Shown: piece by piece, positions 1 through 12,887 of the stretch | How the letters are laid out: each line of letters opens with the position of its first letter | How positions within the stretch are numbered: the first letter of the stretch is position 1 | DNA from: Mucor racemosus | Lineage: Eukaryota; Mucoromycota; Mucoromycetes; Mucorales; Mucoraceae | Assembly (NCBI GenBank): GCA_027405735.1 | Contig: JAPEHQ010000012.1 | Coordinates: forward strand, 434,001-498,000 | Reading direction: 5' to 3' | Length of the DNA: 64,000 nucleotides | Made by a program: the position numbers and the translations under genes | Notes under the pieces: generated by a model | Databases searched by the model: none | Seen by the model: the letters and a program-made list of their open reading frames with translations, nothing else | What the model was told of the DNA's origin: nothing

Positions 1-307
1 TTGTCGTTGTTTCTATTTGGTCCCCGAAAGAAGAACATGGGTGGAACTCTTTCAAACCCCAAATGTCAAATTGATATATCTCGTCAATAAAGCAATTCTG
101 TTAAATTAGAGTAACTCACATCTGCTTTAAGCCATTCAAATTATCTTCGCTATTAATTATATTATGATTGATATACTTTAGTAAATTATCTAAAAAACTT
201 TGATCTCATTGCTCTGCTCATCGGGGCTGCCTGATCTGCACAAATCTTTTTATTCTTCCCATATGTGCATATCATTATGCCCATGCGAACCAGTAGTTTG
301 GCTTTAA
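1..307. other. AT-rich DNA without a recognised gene
   Basis: No convincing coding region or RNA gene was found on either strand. The stretch runs directly into a 5'-truncated copy of the LTR-C repeat described at 308-723. Confidence 0.5.
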
Positions 308-723
308 TGAGATATAAAAGTATAGGGTTTTTTACTGATTTGACATTGAGATCCTGAGACGTAATTTAAGGCACTATTGAACCATTAGATCTGTTTGATG
401 GTAATCTATGGATTTAAACGGATCAATCATAGTTTAACCGTTCTTGCAGAGCTTATGAGTTGTCTTGTTTTAATGCTGCGCTAAATGTGCTTGGATGTTG
501 ATTTGATAGTTACTGGATTGATTAACCGCTGAGACGAAATAATATGGTGTCATAATTGAGGTCCAAGCGTTCTTGGTAATTGCTGGATTGAGCATATTAT
601 GCTAGGAGTTTTTTATATCCAATTCCAAGACTTTGCACTTCAATACATGTTGTCGTCAATAGATTATAAGATGTATTGAAACTGTAGAAGGCGATAACAT
701 ATGGTACTTGATGAAATACAACA
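308..723 (+). repeat. LTR-C repeat, 5'-truncated copy
   Basis: This segment matches the 3' four fifths of the intact solo LTR at 49512-50040, from the 'gacattgagatcctgag' region to the terminal ACAACA. It is more diverged than the other copies, and the 5' TGTCGTATATTTTC end is missing. Other copies lie at 22009-22547, 25382-25933, 49512-50040 and 54227-54748. Confidence 0.75.
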
Positions 724-739
724 GAGGTATTAGTTTTTG

Positions 740-1860
740 TTTTCACAAAAGATTGATCCAACTCTAAGCTATTCTGCATTTTTTGTTTCAGCGAAAAATA
801 TTGATTTTTCGTCGAGATAATCAAAATAATAGTCAATGTAACAGCTTAAAGCCTATAGTAACGGGGTTCCAAAATGGATTCGATGAATATGATGAAAAAA
901 TGACAAAAAATGGTTCAAAAAACAAAATCGTTTAAATGCACATGAGCTCATGAGCTGCAAAGTAAGTCGACCTAGCGTAGTAAGTAACTTTTGTACAGTT
1001 TTGGATTCTGCATTCATCGAAATAAAATTCAAACAAATGTTTTATATTGAATTTTGCGCAAAATGCAAATGAAATGTTAGAGGTTTTTTGAAGATACACA
1101 ACACTTTTCATAAATGAATTTTAAATATAACTAATGACAATACTGTGCAGCAAAAGTATCTATCAATTGAGCTATTACTGAACCTTTTAGCTATATTTTT
1201 CATAGAAAAAAAGAGATTTGTGTCATATTTTTTTCAAATTCAGAATTTGGGATGAGGGTATATAGGGGAAAATTGATGCTAGAAATGGGAGTGTCTCTTT
1301 GTACACATTTTTGAAGATATTTCTATGAAAAATCAATATTTTGAAAAAAACTAAATTGAATTCGAGAGAGCTCAATGAGATTGATGACATGAATGTTAAA
1401 AAAAATACCTTTCAGTTTAACGAATACTTTGAAATTGACTACAAAAATGCCAAAAAATGGAAAAAAAAATAAAAGTGCTCAGAATATTTTTAAACCAAAA
1501 TATGTTATAGAGCGCTTTAAAACAAGTAAGTTTCATTATTAAAATGCGTTAGTATAGCTTAATGTTTTGTAGAGATATCCAGACTCAAAGTTTTTAATTT
1601 TTAGCACTGAAATACGTGTAAAAATCTGAAACATTAGCATTGAAAAACTAATACCAACTGCAAAAAATAGAATATTTCCGTATACTCATTTTTGGATTAA
1701 AATCGAGCATTTCAGGTACATTGGCATACGATTCTTTCTTGATGTTATTTAATAAAAAAAAAGTAGGGCAGGTTTGAAAAGTGAGACCCAGTTCTCAAGG
1801 AAAAAGCAGTGAATTTTATGTGTTTTTGAGTCTTTCGTGCGATATAGAATAAATTAGGAA
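740..1860 (+). repeat. Repeat family B, copy 1
   Basis: The segment is similar along its length to 27990-28910 (+) and 43930-44925 (-). Shared landmarks include 'ttttgcgcaaaatgcaa', 'atgagggtatata' and 'actcatttttggatta'. All copies are interrupted by stops and indels in every frame. A stretch near 1350-1470 still reads like protein in two copies (conserved S-R-E-x-N ... M-N-x-K-K ... Q-F-N-x-Y-F), so a decayed ORF is possible, but I do not recognise it. Confidence 0.65.
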
Positions 1861-2418
1861 TAAATAACATACTGCGATCAATTCTTACCTATTTAATAGT
1901 ATCTAAAGTATATTCTAAATAGTTTTTAGTATGAGGTTGGTTGTAAATAAGAGGGCACGCTTCGATTTTGAAGATTGGAAACAATGAAAATTAGTTTTTT
2001 GAGAATGTAATCTTTATCAATCGCATTTCTACAAATTTTTCCATCAAATTTTTATTTACTATTATGCTATTTATTCGATGATATTATAGCACACATTTTG
2101 AAGGCTGTTATATTATAAAGTATCATAATTATTACATAATCGCTGGACACTTCCCGGTAGTCCGATAACGGCAAAGGTACCGTACTATTTTTTATTCTCC
2201 TGAATGATTTAATAATACCTTTCAGGCATTGTTTTTGAATGGCAAACCTGTTATGAAAAATTTATATTTGATCGCATAAACTGTTATAAAGTAGCTATAA
2301 GCTATTTTAGATCATTAATACTTAAATGCGCTCGCCGAGAGTATGAAGGATTTCGATTTAAAAGAATTTATTATGCTTTTTCATTTACAAATTGCTATTA
2401 TGAACGACAAATAACGTT
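1861..2418. other. Intergenic, 3' flank of the SDR gene
   Basis: AT-rich, with no gene recognised. It contains the presumed 3' UTR and terminator region of the minus-strand SDR gene that ends at 2419. Confidence 0.4.
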
Positions 2419-3332
2419 CTATGTATTGATAATGGTACCACCATTAGGATGCAAAACGGATCCAGTAATGTAACTAGAATCACTAGAAGCCAAGAAGATA
2501 TAAGATGGCGCAACTTCACTAGGTTGACCTGCACGACCTAAAGGAACCTGTTTACCAAATTCCTGAACTTGCTCTTCTGTGAAAGAAGCAGGAATCAATG
2601 GGGTCCAGATAGGGCCAGGAGCCACTGCATTGACACGAATGTTCTTACTAGCCAATTGTTGTGATAAAGATCTTGTAAAAGTGACAATGGCGCCCTTTGT
2701 TGAAGAATAATCAACTAATTGTTTACTACCCTTGTAAGCAGTTACAGATGTTGTATTGACGATAGAACTACCAGATTTCATGTGACTCAAGGCAAACTTG
2801 GTAATAGCAAACATACCGAAAACTATAAATTACGCAAATGTGAGAATGGGAAGTAGTTAGGTGTGAACACATTAAAATAATTACCATTTGATTTGAATGT
2901 TCTTTCAACTTGTTCGAGATCGATTTCATCAAGACTATCGCAAATGTGTTGCTCAGAAGCATTGTTGATCAAAATATCAATAGCACCAAATTGCTTGATG
3001 TGGCTTTCAATAGCATTCTTGGCAAATTCAGTATTGGCAACATCACCAGCTTCAAAATTAACACGAGCACCATGTTTTTCAGCAAGCTTTGCTGTATCTT
3101 CCGCATCTTTCTTTTCATGCTCTCTATAAATCATCGTAATACCATCAACACCTTCCATAGCAGCCATAACTACGACAGATCTACCAATACCAGAATCACC
3201 ACCAGTGATAAATAACTTTTTACCCTTTAATTTTCCTGCAGCTTTGTAATCCTCGGCAACAGCAGGGTGAGGACTCATTTTATGTTGAAGACCAGGTTGC
3301 TTCTCTTGCTTTTGAGGAGGAAATCCAGACAT
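2419..3332 (-). CDS. SDR-family oxidoreductase (glucose/ribitol dehydrogenase-like)
   Basis: Two exons, 3332-2885 and 2822-2419, give 283 residues. The 62-nt GT-AG intron restores the reading S-N-V-F-G-M-F-A-I across the join. The protein is a classical short-chain dehydrogenase/reductase: the nucleotide-binding loop TGGDSGIGR lies near residue 43, followed by the NNAS motif and the active-site Y-S-S-T-K (YxxxK), with Ser in NTTSV. The opening P-x-A-V-A-E-D-Y-K-A-A-G-K-L-K-G-K-K is typical of the bacterial stress-protein-39/YhdG and plant glucose-ribitol dehydrogenase-like branch, which uses NAD(P)(H). The true substrate cannot be read from sequence. No targeting signal is seen, so it is probably cytosolic. 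A TATA-like box lies 63 nt upstream of the ATG. Length is normal for the family. Confidence 0.93.
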
Positions 3333-3394
3333 ATTTTGTAGTTTTTGTGTTTATTATAAAGTTACAAGTATCATTCAAGACAGAAAATTCAGGC

Positions 3395-3403
3395 TTTTAT
3401 ATA
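3395..3403 (-). promoter_or_regulatory. TATA-like box of the SDR gene
   Basis: The minus strand reads TATATAAAA 63-71 nt upstream of the SDR start codon at 3332, a plausible core-promoter position for a fungal gene. Confidence 0.45.
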
Positions 3404-4228
3404 AGTTTACAGAGAGAAGGAAAAAAAAAAGAAATCATTATTACATAATTATTTATGGTTTCTACAACTGTATACTACAGTTATGATTTCATTTATACAC
3501 TATAAGAATGATCATCATTATTACAGAAATAAAGCAGCTCCGAAACAGGTTTATCAGTGGTAATGTCAATCTTACGTAGTGGTTGACTGAAACCTCCAAA
3601 ATGTCTCTTTTATCTATAAAATATACAAGCTTGGAGTTTTATATTTACCTGAAATATAATTAAAATTTAATTACATGTGGATTTGCTTAGAGCTGCAAAA
3701 ATGTATATCCAAGTGAACCAAAACCTACTGCTGTAAAATATATAAGCCTTACCATAAAAGATGTTATCAAGCTTTGATCAATGGACTTCAAACTGGATTT
3801 AAATACATAAATTTGCATGATAATAACTCTGAATGACATCTAATTAGTATAATGTTTCAAGGATTGTTATGAGTGATCAATAATTCATAAAAGCTAATTC
3901 GTTCTTTTACCACATTTTTGCAGATATCATATTTACGTTGATATTTTAATTTGTTTGTAATAACATGTGGGTATATGCAATAAAAAAACATCTACATTAT
4001 ATATATATACTGTAGAAATTATAGGAACTTGATGTATGAAATCTAGTATTATTTATTAAATAAAATTAAATGATTGGAGTGAGTAATAATTGTATATAAA
4101 ATATTGTATGTAGATAATAGTTAAAAGATATTAGTAATGAGTTGAATGTATTTTATAGACTTAAAAGTGTGCTTCTTCTGCTATCAATTGTCTTTTTCTA
4201 AACTAATTTAATGAGAAAGATTAATACT
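3404..4228. other. Intergenic between SDR and RING genes
   Basis: No gene was recognised. The stretch holds the upstream region of the SDR gene and the 3' flank of the minus-strand RING gene, with short AT microsatellites (for example near 4000-4010). Confidence 0.45.
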
Positions 4229-6357
4229 TTAACGTACATCTTCATTTGTAATGTTATCTAAATCAATAGAACAGAGTGAAATAGAAGAAACATCAATATC
4301 AGGCAATAATCCACCGTCAGATGCAGGTGCATAGTTAGATGCACTAGTAGTAATTGTAGGTACATAGTCTTGAGTAGCCATAGATAGGCGAGGTAATGCT
4401 TCTTCTTCTTGAACTGTGTGTCGGCTATCAGTTGATACGCGAGGTAGTTTCTCAGCTAGTGCTCGTTCGTGAGGATGCAAAGGTGTTAATGGCTCATCAA
4501 TTATTGAAGCAGCAGTGGTAGATTCGATATTATCTCCACCACCTGTGGTAGCAGCAGCATATGCTATCTGCTGCGCTTCAATAGCTGGGGGTAATTGGTA
4601 TTCTTGTCGTCGCTGTTGTTGTTGCTGTTGAATAGCATTCTCTGAAACTTCAACGGCTCTCAATGCTGCTCTTAACCCAGGAGAGTTAGGAGCTTCGGTA
4701 TCTGCACTCATGATTGATTGACGAGAGGGTTGAGCATGTCCTACTTGTGTGGTAGGTAGATTGCCCACTTGGCCTATTCTCTTTCGTCGATTTGCTTTAA
4801 ATCGTAAATATGGACGTAAAAGCATACCTCGCAATCCAGTTACTTCAGATGCAGCTATTAAACCATCTGGGTCGGCTATATTTGTCTCTGATTTACTATC
4901 AGCAGAACAATCAAATTTACAAAGAGGACATTCACCAGACTTGGAAGTTAACCAAGGATCTAATCAGAGATTTAGTAATAGATTCAAAATATATATATAT
5001 ATATATATAATAAGCATACCAATACAGATACAATGATATTCGTGATGACAAGGTAATTCGCGAACTTCATCACCAATTTTAAATGCTTCCAAACAAACAA
5101 CACACATATTATTGACAGGTGCATCAATTTTGATAATAACAGACGTCAATGAAGATTTTCTAAGCAATTTTTTCGTTCCAAAGAAAGATCTACCATTTTT
5201 AGCATCTGCAATTGCATTGGAAGATACAGCAGTAGTATTTATAAGAGCTTCTCTTTGTTTTTCATCAGATAAAACTGTTTCCACTTTTTTACGCTCTTCT
5301 TCATCAGGTAATAAATCAATAGTTCTAGTGGGAAATTCGTATAGTCTTGCAACAGTTAATAATGCTTTACCCATTGGTAATGCTTCTGAATTAGGAGCAC
5401 GATGACGTTCTACAACAGAATTAAGTCTCTGTCCTTTCTTCCACATATAAATATGCATGGCCACTGTATATATATATAAATTACTAATTGTCCCTTGATT
5501 CTTTATTTAAATACTATAACTTGCCTGAAAATATAATACTCGTTCCTAATATAACGATCATGACGAGCAATGTGTATTCCCAAGCAACAGGTTTCACATT
5601 ATCAGCAGGCATTAATGATACACGAACAGAAATGCGAGTTGTTAAATTAGAGCCATCATTGACAGGCATATTATGAATAGGTACACCTGCCATTTTTTCC
5701 AATTGATGATACAATTCAACACCTACACTATGATCAACATAATATGCAGGTATCGTTATATCGCTCTCTGGTGGCACTCCCTAAAATGAAATAAAGTCAA
5801 TTCGATGGACAAATAATTCAGGGGTAATCTTATTTTTACCGCTTTACGATCCTCAGCATTAGTATTCGTCAGTGTATCGTATACAATGGCACCAATAGCA
5901 CCTTCAGTTTCAGCATTGCGAATTTTTTCAACTATAGAACAAGTGCCACCTTGCTTTTTGATTAAAGCAATCTTTGATACTTTTGTTGATTTGGCATCAG
6001 CGCTATAAAATGGAAGCGGAATAGGTTGTTGAACAGTTAAAGGTGAGCATGAATCATCTCTGTTGTATAAAACACCTGTTGTTCCATCAAAATCTGCTGA
6101 TGGAGTGTTATCTAATGGAGTAACTGCATTCATAAATCTATTGGCAGGAACATCTAATGCAACTTGAGTAATTGCAGTTGAATTAGAGTAAAGCCATATT
6201 GCGCCTAATGTTTTTTTTTGTCAACATATCAATTCTCAATGACATGGTAATACAACATACCTTGAACAATGAGTGGATCTTTTTCTTTTAAAAAGATGCC
6301 TGCCTCAACCAAATTACTCGCTAATATGAATACAATAGAAATCAAAATATTTTTCAT
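4229..6357 (-). CDS. PA-TM-RING E3 ubiquitin ligase (RNF13/RNF167-like)
   Basis: Five exons (6357-6261, 6204-5840, 5780-5525, 5463-5020, 4959-4229) join in phase to 630 residues. In order there is an N-terminal signal peptide (about residues 1-19), a protease-associated lumenal domain (about 35-190), one transmembrane helix (about 222-245), and a RING-H2 finger (about 360-402) with C-V-V-C, then P-C-H-H-E-Y-H-C, then C-P-L-C ligands. A long Q-, S- and T-rich cytosolic tail follows. This architecture defines the PA-TM-RING family, which ubiquitinates cargo at endosomal/vacuolar membranes. The RING is split by an intron containing a (TA)n run, and the join restores I-D-P-W-L. Intron 3 appears to be GC-AG (donor AG|GCAAGT); the only GT alternative breaks the frame. 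The substrate is unknown. Confidence 0.93.
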
Positions 6358-6749
6358 TTTGTCTAGTAAACCAAAAGAAAAAAGAGGAAAAGGATGATGA
6401 GCATTGAAATCAATCGAATTTCAATGTTAAAACACTCTTGTTTCTCTCTCTTTTTTGAAAGGAGGGAGGTAGAAGAGGGGAATACATCCCTTTTGATATT
6501 ATAGAAAAGCGGTTCACCCTTAAACTTTTGATTGTATATAAATATATATTATACAATATCTGGCTACTGTTAATTAAGGTTATTTGCATAAAATCATAAC
6601 CAATTTGCTCTCCTAAACAGGTGATTCGAATAATCACACGTTATTTAATGGATAAACCTATATCCATAACCTTATATTTTAGAAATCTTCATAAAGAAAA
6701 TTCTTTTCTCCTTCTTCTTCTTCTTTTTTTTTTGTATCAGTTAATAATA
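6358..6749. promoter_or_regulatory. Divergent intergenic promoter region (RING / DUF202)
   Basis: A 392-bp space separates the start codons of two divergently transcribed genes. It contains an AT-rich TATATAAATATATATTATA stretch near 6535-6553 and pyrimidine tracts near 6700-6735 just before the DUF202 start. The exact transcription start sites cannot be read. Confidence 0.5.
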
Positions 6750-7291
6750 ATGGACGTAGAATTAAATGCACCAGAGAAATTCATACTTTGTAATAATGAA
6801 AAATGTTCAACAACATTTAAATATTTAGATGCATCAGTTCATACAATAGTAGACGGTCCTGATCCAAGAGATCATCTTGCTAATGAAAGAAATTTATTGG
6901 CTTGGATTAGAACAGGCACTACATTATCATTAGTTGGTAAGGCAATGGATTGATTTATATGAAATTGTTTATAGGTTTCTAATCATTTATAATAGGATTC
7001 ATGACCTTATTAGATATGCCCACAAAGAATTTTGCACCATCTTATTCGCTTCCATGGACAAATGAACCAGTTTCCATCAATGCTAAAATTGTATCTTATA
7101 TTTTTGTTGGTCTCGGCTTTACATGTTTCATATATTCACTGTTTAGTTATTTCAAAAATCAACGACAAATTGTTAATAGGTTACTTTGGGTTGGACATGG
7201 TTGGATGGGATATACTGTAGCAGCCATAATAATTGTTTTTGTTGTATTTATTATGGTCATGGCATTAACAGAAATTCAACCACCTGCTTAG
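6750..7291 (+). CDS. DUF202 (YidH-like) small membrane protein
   Basis: Two exons (6750-6936 and 6996-7291) encode 160 residues. The family hallmark L-A-N-E-R-N-L-L-A-W-I-R-T-G lies at about residues 44-57 and runs into the first hydrophobic segment. The second exon adds two more hydrophobic segments (about 92-112 and 130-152) joined by a short basic loop. DUF202 proteins are small integral membrane proteins; in fungi they resemble the Vtc1-type fold, but a function in polyphosphate metabolism cannot be assigned from this sequence. A pyrimidine-rich leader precedes the ATG. The intron is 59 nt with a standard GTAAGG donor. Confidence 0.88.
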
Positions 7292-8132
7292 ATTATCATT
7301 TATTGTTATTATTATCATTATTATACCTTCCATATTATTTGTAAATAAAGAAAAAAACTATATATTCAACAAGAACATAGGAGTAGAAATCGTACTAAAA
7401 ATAAAGAATGCAAAAGGGGAACTCCATTGTTTCTATAGACCATCTGTTTGCGTATGTATTGTACTACTGTGACATCAAGATCTGATGATTGTTTATAAAA
7501 CGCACAATATGTTTCTGAAACGTATACATCTCAAGAAATGAAAACATTTGACAGCTTGACCCTAGTGACAAGAAGTCCATAACAACCAGGCAAATGAGTC
7601 CATTTTGCATAGTAACCAGGGACATAAACTCAATAAATTCCCTAGCAACCAGGTACGTAAATTTATTTGTCCAAGAATCTAATTTACGCAAAATGTTATT
7701 TTCAAATCTCGGTATACTTGCAAAAAATGAATTTTGCTCGCCTTGTAAATCACTTTTTTTTAGGAAACAAAAATTCAAGAGTACCAAGAATAGTTTAAGG
7801 AATATGTTAAAATAATACAATTTTGATTTTTGTGCATTTGGAATGCTTAATTATTAAGAAACCCTTTAAATATGCATAATTTTACAACAATTTTGCATAA
7901 GCAAGTCCGCTATTCGAATATGGACATTGTGTACTCCTCCATAACTTCATCAGTACACAAAAAATATGTGCATGATTGTGATAAATTGAAGAGCATGTTG
8001 ATATTTTGAATTTTTACATTTGGCTATTTTATGGTCGAGAAAAAATCATTTAAAAAAGCTATATCGTTAAAAAAAAACAAGCCCGGTCTGGTAGTAGTAT
8101 TCAAGAAAAATCGAAATTTTACATGTATGGTA
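7292..8132. other. Intergenic, with three degenerate AACCAGG units
   Basis: This is the region between two convergent genes. Near 7584-7654 the motif CAACCAGG/TAACCAGG recurs three times at 31-32 bp spacing inside a degenerate repeat. The longer ORFs here have no recognisable product. The 3' UTRs of DUF202 (+) and the TPR gene (-) should lie at the edges. Confidence 0.4.
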
Positions 8133-8775
8133 TTATTTGTTTTCAACCTTGTTCTTTTCTTGAGCCAACTTGGTCATCATGGCTCTGTAGATCAGCTTTT
8201 CCTTCTCATCCATTGATTTGTTTGCAGCAGTAACCTTGGCCAGTTCTTGTTTGACAAGTGCGTCTAGATGTAACAGGTTATTTATCAAAAAATGTAATCA
8301 ACTAATTTATAATACTCTCTCACCTCCTGGATTCTGTTTCAATACATCTTCAAGCAATGATTTTGCTAATTCGATGTTTTCAGTTCGTAAATGTGCTTGA
8401 CCCATTCTGAATTTTGATTTTGTGTTTGTGGGATCCAATTCATTTGCTTTTGTTGCATAAAACAAGACACGATCCCAACGATCTTGTTTAGCAAATACAG
8501 CAGACATATTATTGTAAATCATGACAAGTTGTTCACTGCTTTGATTTTTAAATTTTGATTCTTCTTTTTGTCCTCCAACAGCTTTCAAATGTAAAAGTGC
8601 ATTGTAATAATGTGTCAACGCTAATTTGTGAAAATAGAAAAAACTGAATATTTTAAAGAGTTTTCTTGGATGTTCACATCTGATTACCTTGCTTTAAATC
8701 TTGTTTCTTGAAAGCTTCATTGCCTTGTAAACGAAGTTGGACGCCTTTATCAAAGTTTTCTTGAGCAGTACCCAT
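8133..8775 (-). CDS. TPR protein, TTC9/immunophilin-like
   Basis: Three exons (8775-8688, 8620-8324, 8263-8133) join to 171 residues. The protein is a run of tetratricopeptide helices: residues about 7-45 (K-G-V-Q-L-R-L-Q-G-N-E-A-F-K-K), about 60-95 (Y-N-N-M-S-A-V-F-A-K-Q) and about 95-130 (K-S-K-F-R-M-G-Q-A-H-L). The C-terminal helix E-K-E-K-L-I-Y-R-A-M-M resembles the end of the TTC9 family. This TPR arrangement also occurs in FKBP/cyclophilin co-chaperones that bind the Hsp90 tail, but no isomerase domain is present. It is probably a cytosolic adaptor. The length fits TTC9C-like proteins. The start was chosen as the first ATG giving an intact first TPR helix. Confidence 0.82.
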
Positions 8776-8963
8776 TATTTTGTTATGTAAAGAAATGAAA
8801 AAAGAGACAAAGGTTTTTGGTGTTTTTTTTTAAGGGTTGTTGCAGCCTTTTTTTTTCAAATGGCGTCACATTGAATAGCAAGTGTACCAACATACATACA
8901 TGTTACATGATCAAAAAGGATGTTTGTGTATTTACAAGATAAACCATTTTTATTATTATTTAA

Positions 8964-11900
8964 TTAGAATCCTGATCTTATACGCATGTCTTCAATTTTC
9001 TTTTGTACATCAGCAACAGGACGATCAAGTTCTTCTGCAATCATACGTCTTTTATCTGCAGGTAGTGAATTATATTGCTCACATAAATCACCATCAATTA
9101 CAGATTTAACGGGTATGTAAAAACTTCTATAAAGCAAATGATCTCGTCCAGCAAGTGGTGGTGCTTCAGCACGCATATGCATTTCAAGCATTTGGAAAAA
9201 ATCAACATCTTCTTTTGATACAAATGGAACATAAATAGAAATTGCACCTAAAAGCGATGTTGTTAAAAGGACTTCACGGCCACCAGATAATAATGTTGTT
9301 CTATGAATTGAAGTGACAATATCACCAGTGAAATATTCACACAAGTTTTCAATCTATAAGTCTGTTAATGAAAGCTATTAACCACGACATTTAATACTCG
9401 TACCTTATTAGGTGCTCCTTGTAAATAACCCTTTTCATGATAAATACGATTACCTGTAGTATCTTCATCTATTTCACGAGATACATTTTCAGGTAAACGA
9501 TTCACAAAAATATTACCAAATTTATCGCCACCTGCTACAGTTTCGTAATCTACCATAGTTGAAGCTGTCATCCAACGAGGAATTGTATCATCTGCAAACA
9601 CCACAAGGCGATTATCTACATGCTTATAAATAACATAATGAACAGATTCTTGAATATCTGTAGCAATAATACGATGGCCTTGCGTATGTAAATTAACAAT
9701 GCAATTGGGTAATGTCTTGGTTTCGCATTTTCTCAACATCTTCTTTTTACCAATATCATAAATACGAAGTGCTTTACCCGCACCAACTAATAAACGACCT
9801 TGGAAAGCTAATAAAGCATATGGACAATCATCTAATGGAGTTTTATGAATGAAATCAAGACGAAGAACACCGTTTTCTCCTTGAACAACACGATAGACTC
9901 GAAGATAACCAGCTGTACATGAACGAGGAGTTAATGTAACATTTTGTCCTGTACCAACAACTACAAATTGTTCATTGGCATCGGTAGCATGAGGGTTATT
10001 ACGGAATTGAACCATAGCTACACTAAATGCAGCTTCGTTCTCTTCAAGTTCAACAAGTTGCAATGTGTTGCCCCCGAATGGCTCAACAAGTCGAATACAA
10101 CTTGCCCATTTACCATCTGAATTACGCACATTTCCAAACTGGACAGGATCAAGATCAGTAATCTCGGGATCAATTTCGAATCCTTCTTGCTCTTTTTCAG
10201 TGATACCATTAGCTTTAGCTTCGGGGGAGTATGTTGCATGATCGCTTTCGATAATAACAAATGTACGGGAAGGTGGATGAAGTGCGAATTTTCTAGGTGT
10301 ATATTTCAAAGGAATAGAAACTTGGTTGAATATATTGCCCAATTTCTCGACAGTGAAGATTCTAATAAAAAATATTGATTAAAAAAACACAATTTAGTTT
10401 ATGTATATATATATAAGTTTACCTTAATGTATTTCCTGCAACAGCAACAACACCTTCAGGGCATTGCTCGCTTACAAATGCACTACCATATTCCAACATT
10501 TCATAACTAAGAGGTGTTAAATACAACCTATTTTGGAATGTATAACTGACCCAGGGTTTTGTGGATAATGCTAAAACAGCAGGGAGACCTTGGATCCAAA
10601 TCTTAAATAATTTGACACTCTTTGCACCAATAAATCTAGTTCTGGTATCTGATAATTGGCCTGTGATAGTATCCAAAATAGTACGAAGCAAAACACCGTT
10701 TGTCAAACCAATATTTAAATATGTAGTACCATGTTCAATACCAGTATCCATCATTTCTACAATACACAAACTAGATGGCACGCCTTGAAGAGCTTGCATT
10801 GAAATAGCTTCCAAGCAAGAATCAGGATCTAAACTTAAAATACGAACAGTTTGATCTTCACAACCGGCTGCCAAATAACGAGAACGTTGACGACCTTCAG
10901 GTACATCACCTAAAGACAAAGCAGACACTGCAGAAGACATTTGCTTACGTTCTTGATGTTCATTCAATTGACCCATATTATCCAATTCAAAATAAACAAG
11001 CTCTCCACCAGAAAGAGCAATAACAACTTGACGGCTATTGGTAGCAGCTTCCTTGATGATTTGACCATTGGGTGTTTTCCATTCATTAACTCGACCACCA
11101 GCACGAATATGACGAATACCTCTGGGATGTACTTGCAAAAGAGCATCATCACCAATTTGTTGAACAGCTAATGTTGGTTCATTTGTCAAAAATCCAGTAT
11201 CCTGAACTTCCTCAACTGTTTCACCAATGGACAATACAAGAGTTGCATTAGCAAATGAAACTACAATGTAAGCATGGAATTCATCATCTGCCTTAAGCTT
11301 GGTTGTCCATACAGCACTGGGATTACCAGGCAATTCACTGACAGCGAGCTCTGCAGCTTCTAAACCTTGATTCAAAATACGGAATGTTGATTGAGATCCC
11401 TTACCACAAATGGAATAAATTCTAGGAGATTCTTCATCAGCAAGATTCAACACTTTGGAGTCCATTAATGGTGCCATTGAACTCAATTCGTCTACAAGTG
11501 ATAAATTCTTTAATGGACGAGGTTTGAAGTAAACCAAAGGTCTTTCTTCTTGTTCTGCTTCAGCTTCCATATAATCTGCAGAGGAAATCTCTGGGTCATC
11601 GTCATCATCACCAAGACTTTCAAAGAAGTAATGATGGCTAAATCGATTTTGTTAATAGTTTTTTCATAAAACAAATATGGTTTTAAACTTACTGATTACC
11701 AAATTCGTTAGCAACGAACAAAAATCCACTCTTCAAAATACAAAGAGATGTAGCAATGGGAATCGTGTCAAAGTATTTGATTGTCAATCCATTAACAACG
11801 CCTTCTTGGTGATCCATTGTAACCTTGTAAAGATCACCTTCTTCAGATTGCAACAAAAAGAAGAATTGTGTTTTTTTATCTACACGCATTCTATGTACAG

Positions 11901-12887
11901 CAGAGGCAACAATGATAATACCACGCTTGGGATCTTCAAGAGGTTGAGCACGACGAGGAATAGGAATACGAAGTTCTTCTTGCTCTGGATGCTTATAAGA
12001 AATGAAATTTTCAGTACAAACTAAAACACCAGAAGGACCATCATTACCACCAGGAACTAAATTAGATAGGTTAATAAGGTAGGTACAAACTGATTATCGC
12101 ATTTGTTTGTTTTTTTACCTGGTACAAGTAAATTAGCATTACGATCAACCACATCACTCCACTTTCTAACAACATGATTCAAACCAAGATCTAATTCATA
12201 ATAAGTCAACGTCTTTTCTGCCTCTTTAGCAGCTTCACCAGATGGATCTGCATCAGCATCAGTATAATCAACTTCTAAACAAGCAAACATGGGATTTTCA
12301 AAACCAACGTCGACAGCGACAATATGATGATTAATTGTATGACTTTTATGTGCTTCCAAAGGTGAAGAAATTGTCAAATTAGCTGCTGAATCACGATTAA
12401 GGATGTATACTAATTTCTGCTTTTCTACTGCGCCTATCATGACAGCACGGCCCTTGGGGTCAGCAGCTAAATATTGACCAGGTACAATACGACGACAGCC
12501 AGTTTTGCCATAGGTTTCTTGATGTACTTTATCAAATGTATTTTTTGTTGGATTATATTCTAAAATAACAATGCGACCAGAATCAGAACCTACAACAACA
12601 TAATCTTTGGGAATAGTTTAGTATATAATAGACGGCAAATATAATACAGAAAATATTTTACCTTTACTACCACCTGTCAAGCGAAAAGGAGCTAAACTAC
12701 GAATAAGACCAAAGCATTCATGTGAAAGGACTGTATGAACTTTTCCAGAAGAAGCATCAGGACGTAATAATTCTAAACGTGTTTGACGAGCTACAATGAT
12801 TTCTTGTTGTCTAGTACCCGAGAAGTTACCATAAATTGCTTGATTAATAGCTGATGTTGGGTTAATGGTGATATTATACAAAAACAT
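8964..12887 (-). CDS. RSE1: Splicing factor 3B subunit 3 (SF3B3/Rse1)
   Basis: Six exons (12887-12662, 12604-12119, 12056-11693, 11637-10423, 10361-9404, 9353-8964) join in phase to 1212 residues, close to the usual length of about 1215. Similarity is continuous from the N-terminal G-N-F-S-G-T-x-Q-Q-E-I motif to the C-terminal L-C-E-Q-Y-N-S and E-E-L-D-R-P. The family is built from three beta-propellers: MMS1/DDB1-like N-terminal propellers and a CPSF-A C-terminal region (about residues 850-1180). It is a core scaffold of the SF3b complex of U2 snRNP and helps hold the branch-point recognition machinery in the nucleus. Introns are 57-76 nt. It is the largest conserved gene in the first gene island and shows no truncation. 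Confidence 0.97.

Noticed and set aside
7464..7820. 118-residue minus-strand ORF and its overlapping plus-strand ORF
   Set aside because: No recognisable product, AT-driven composition, and located between convergent genes.
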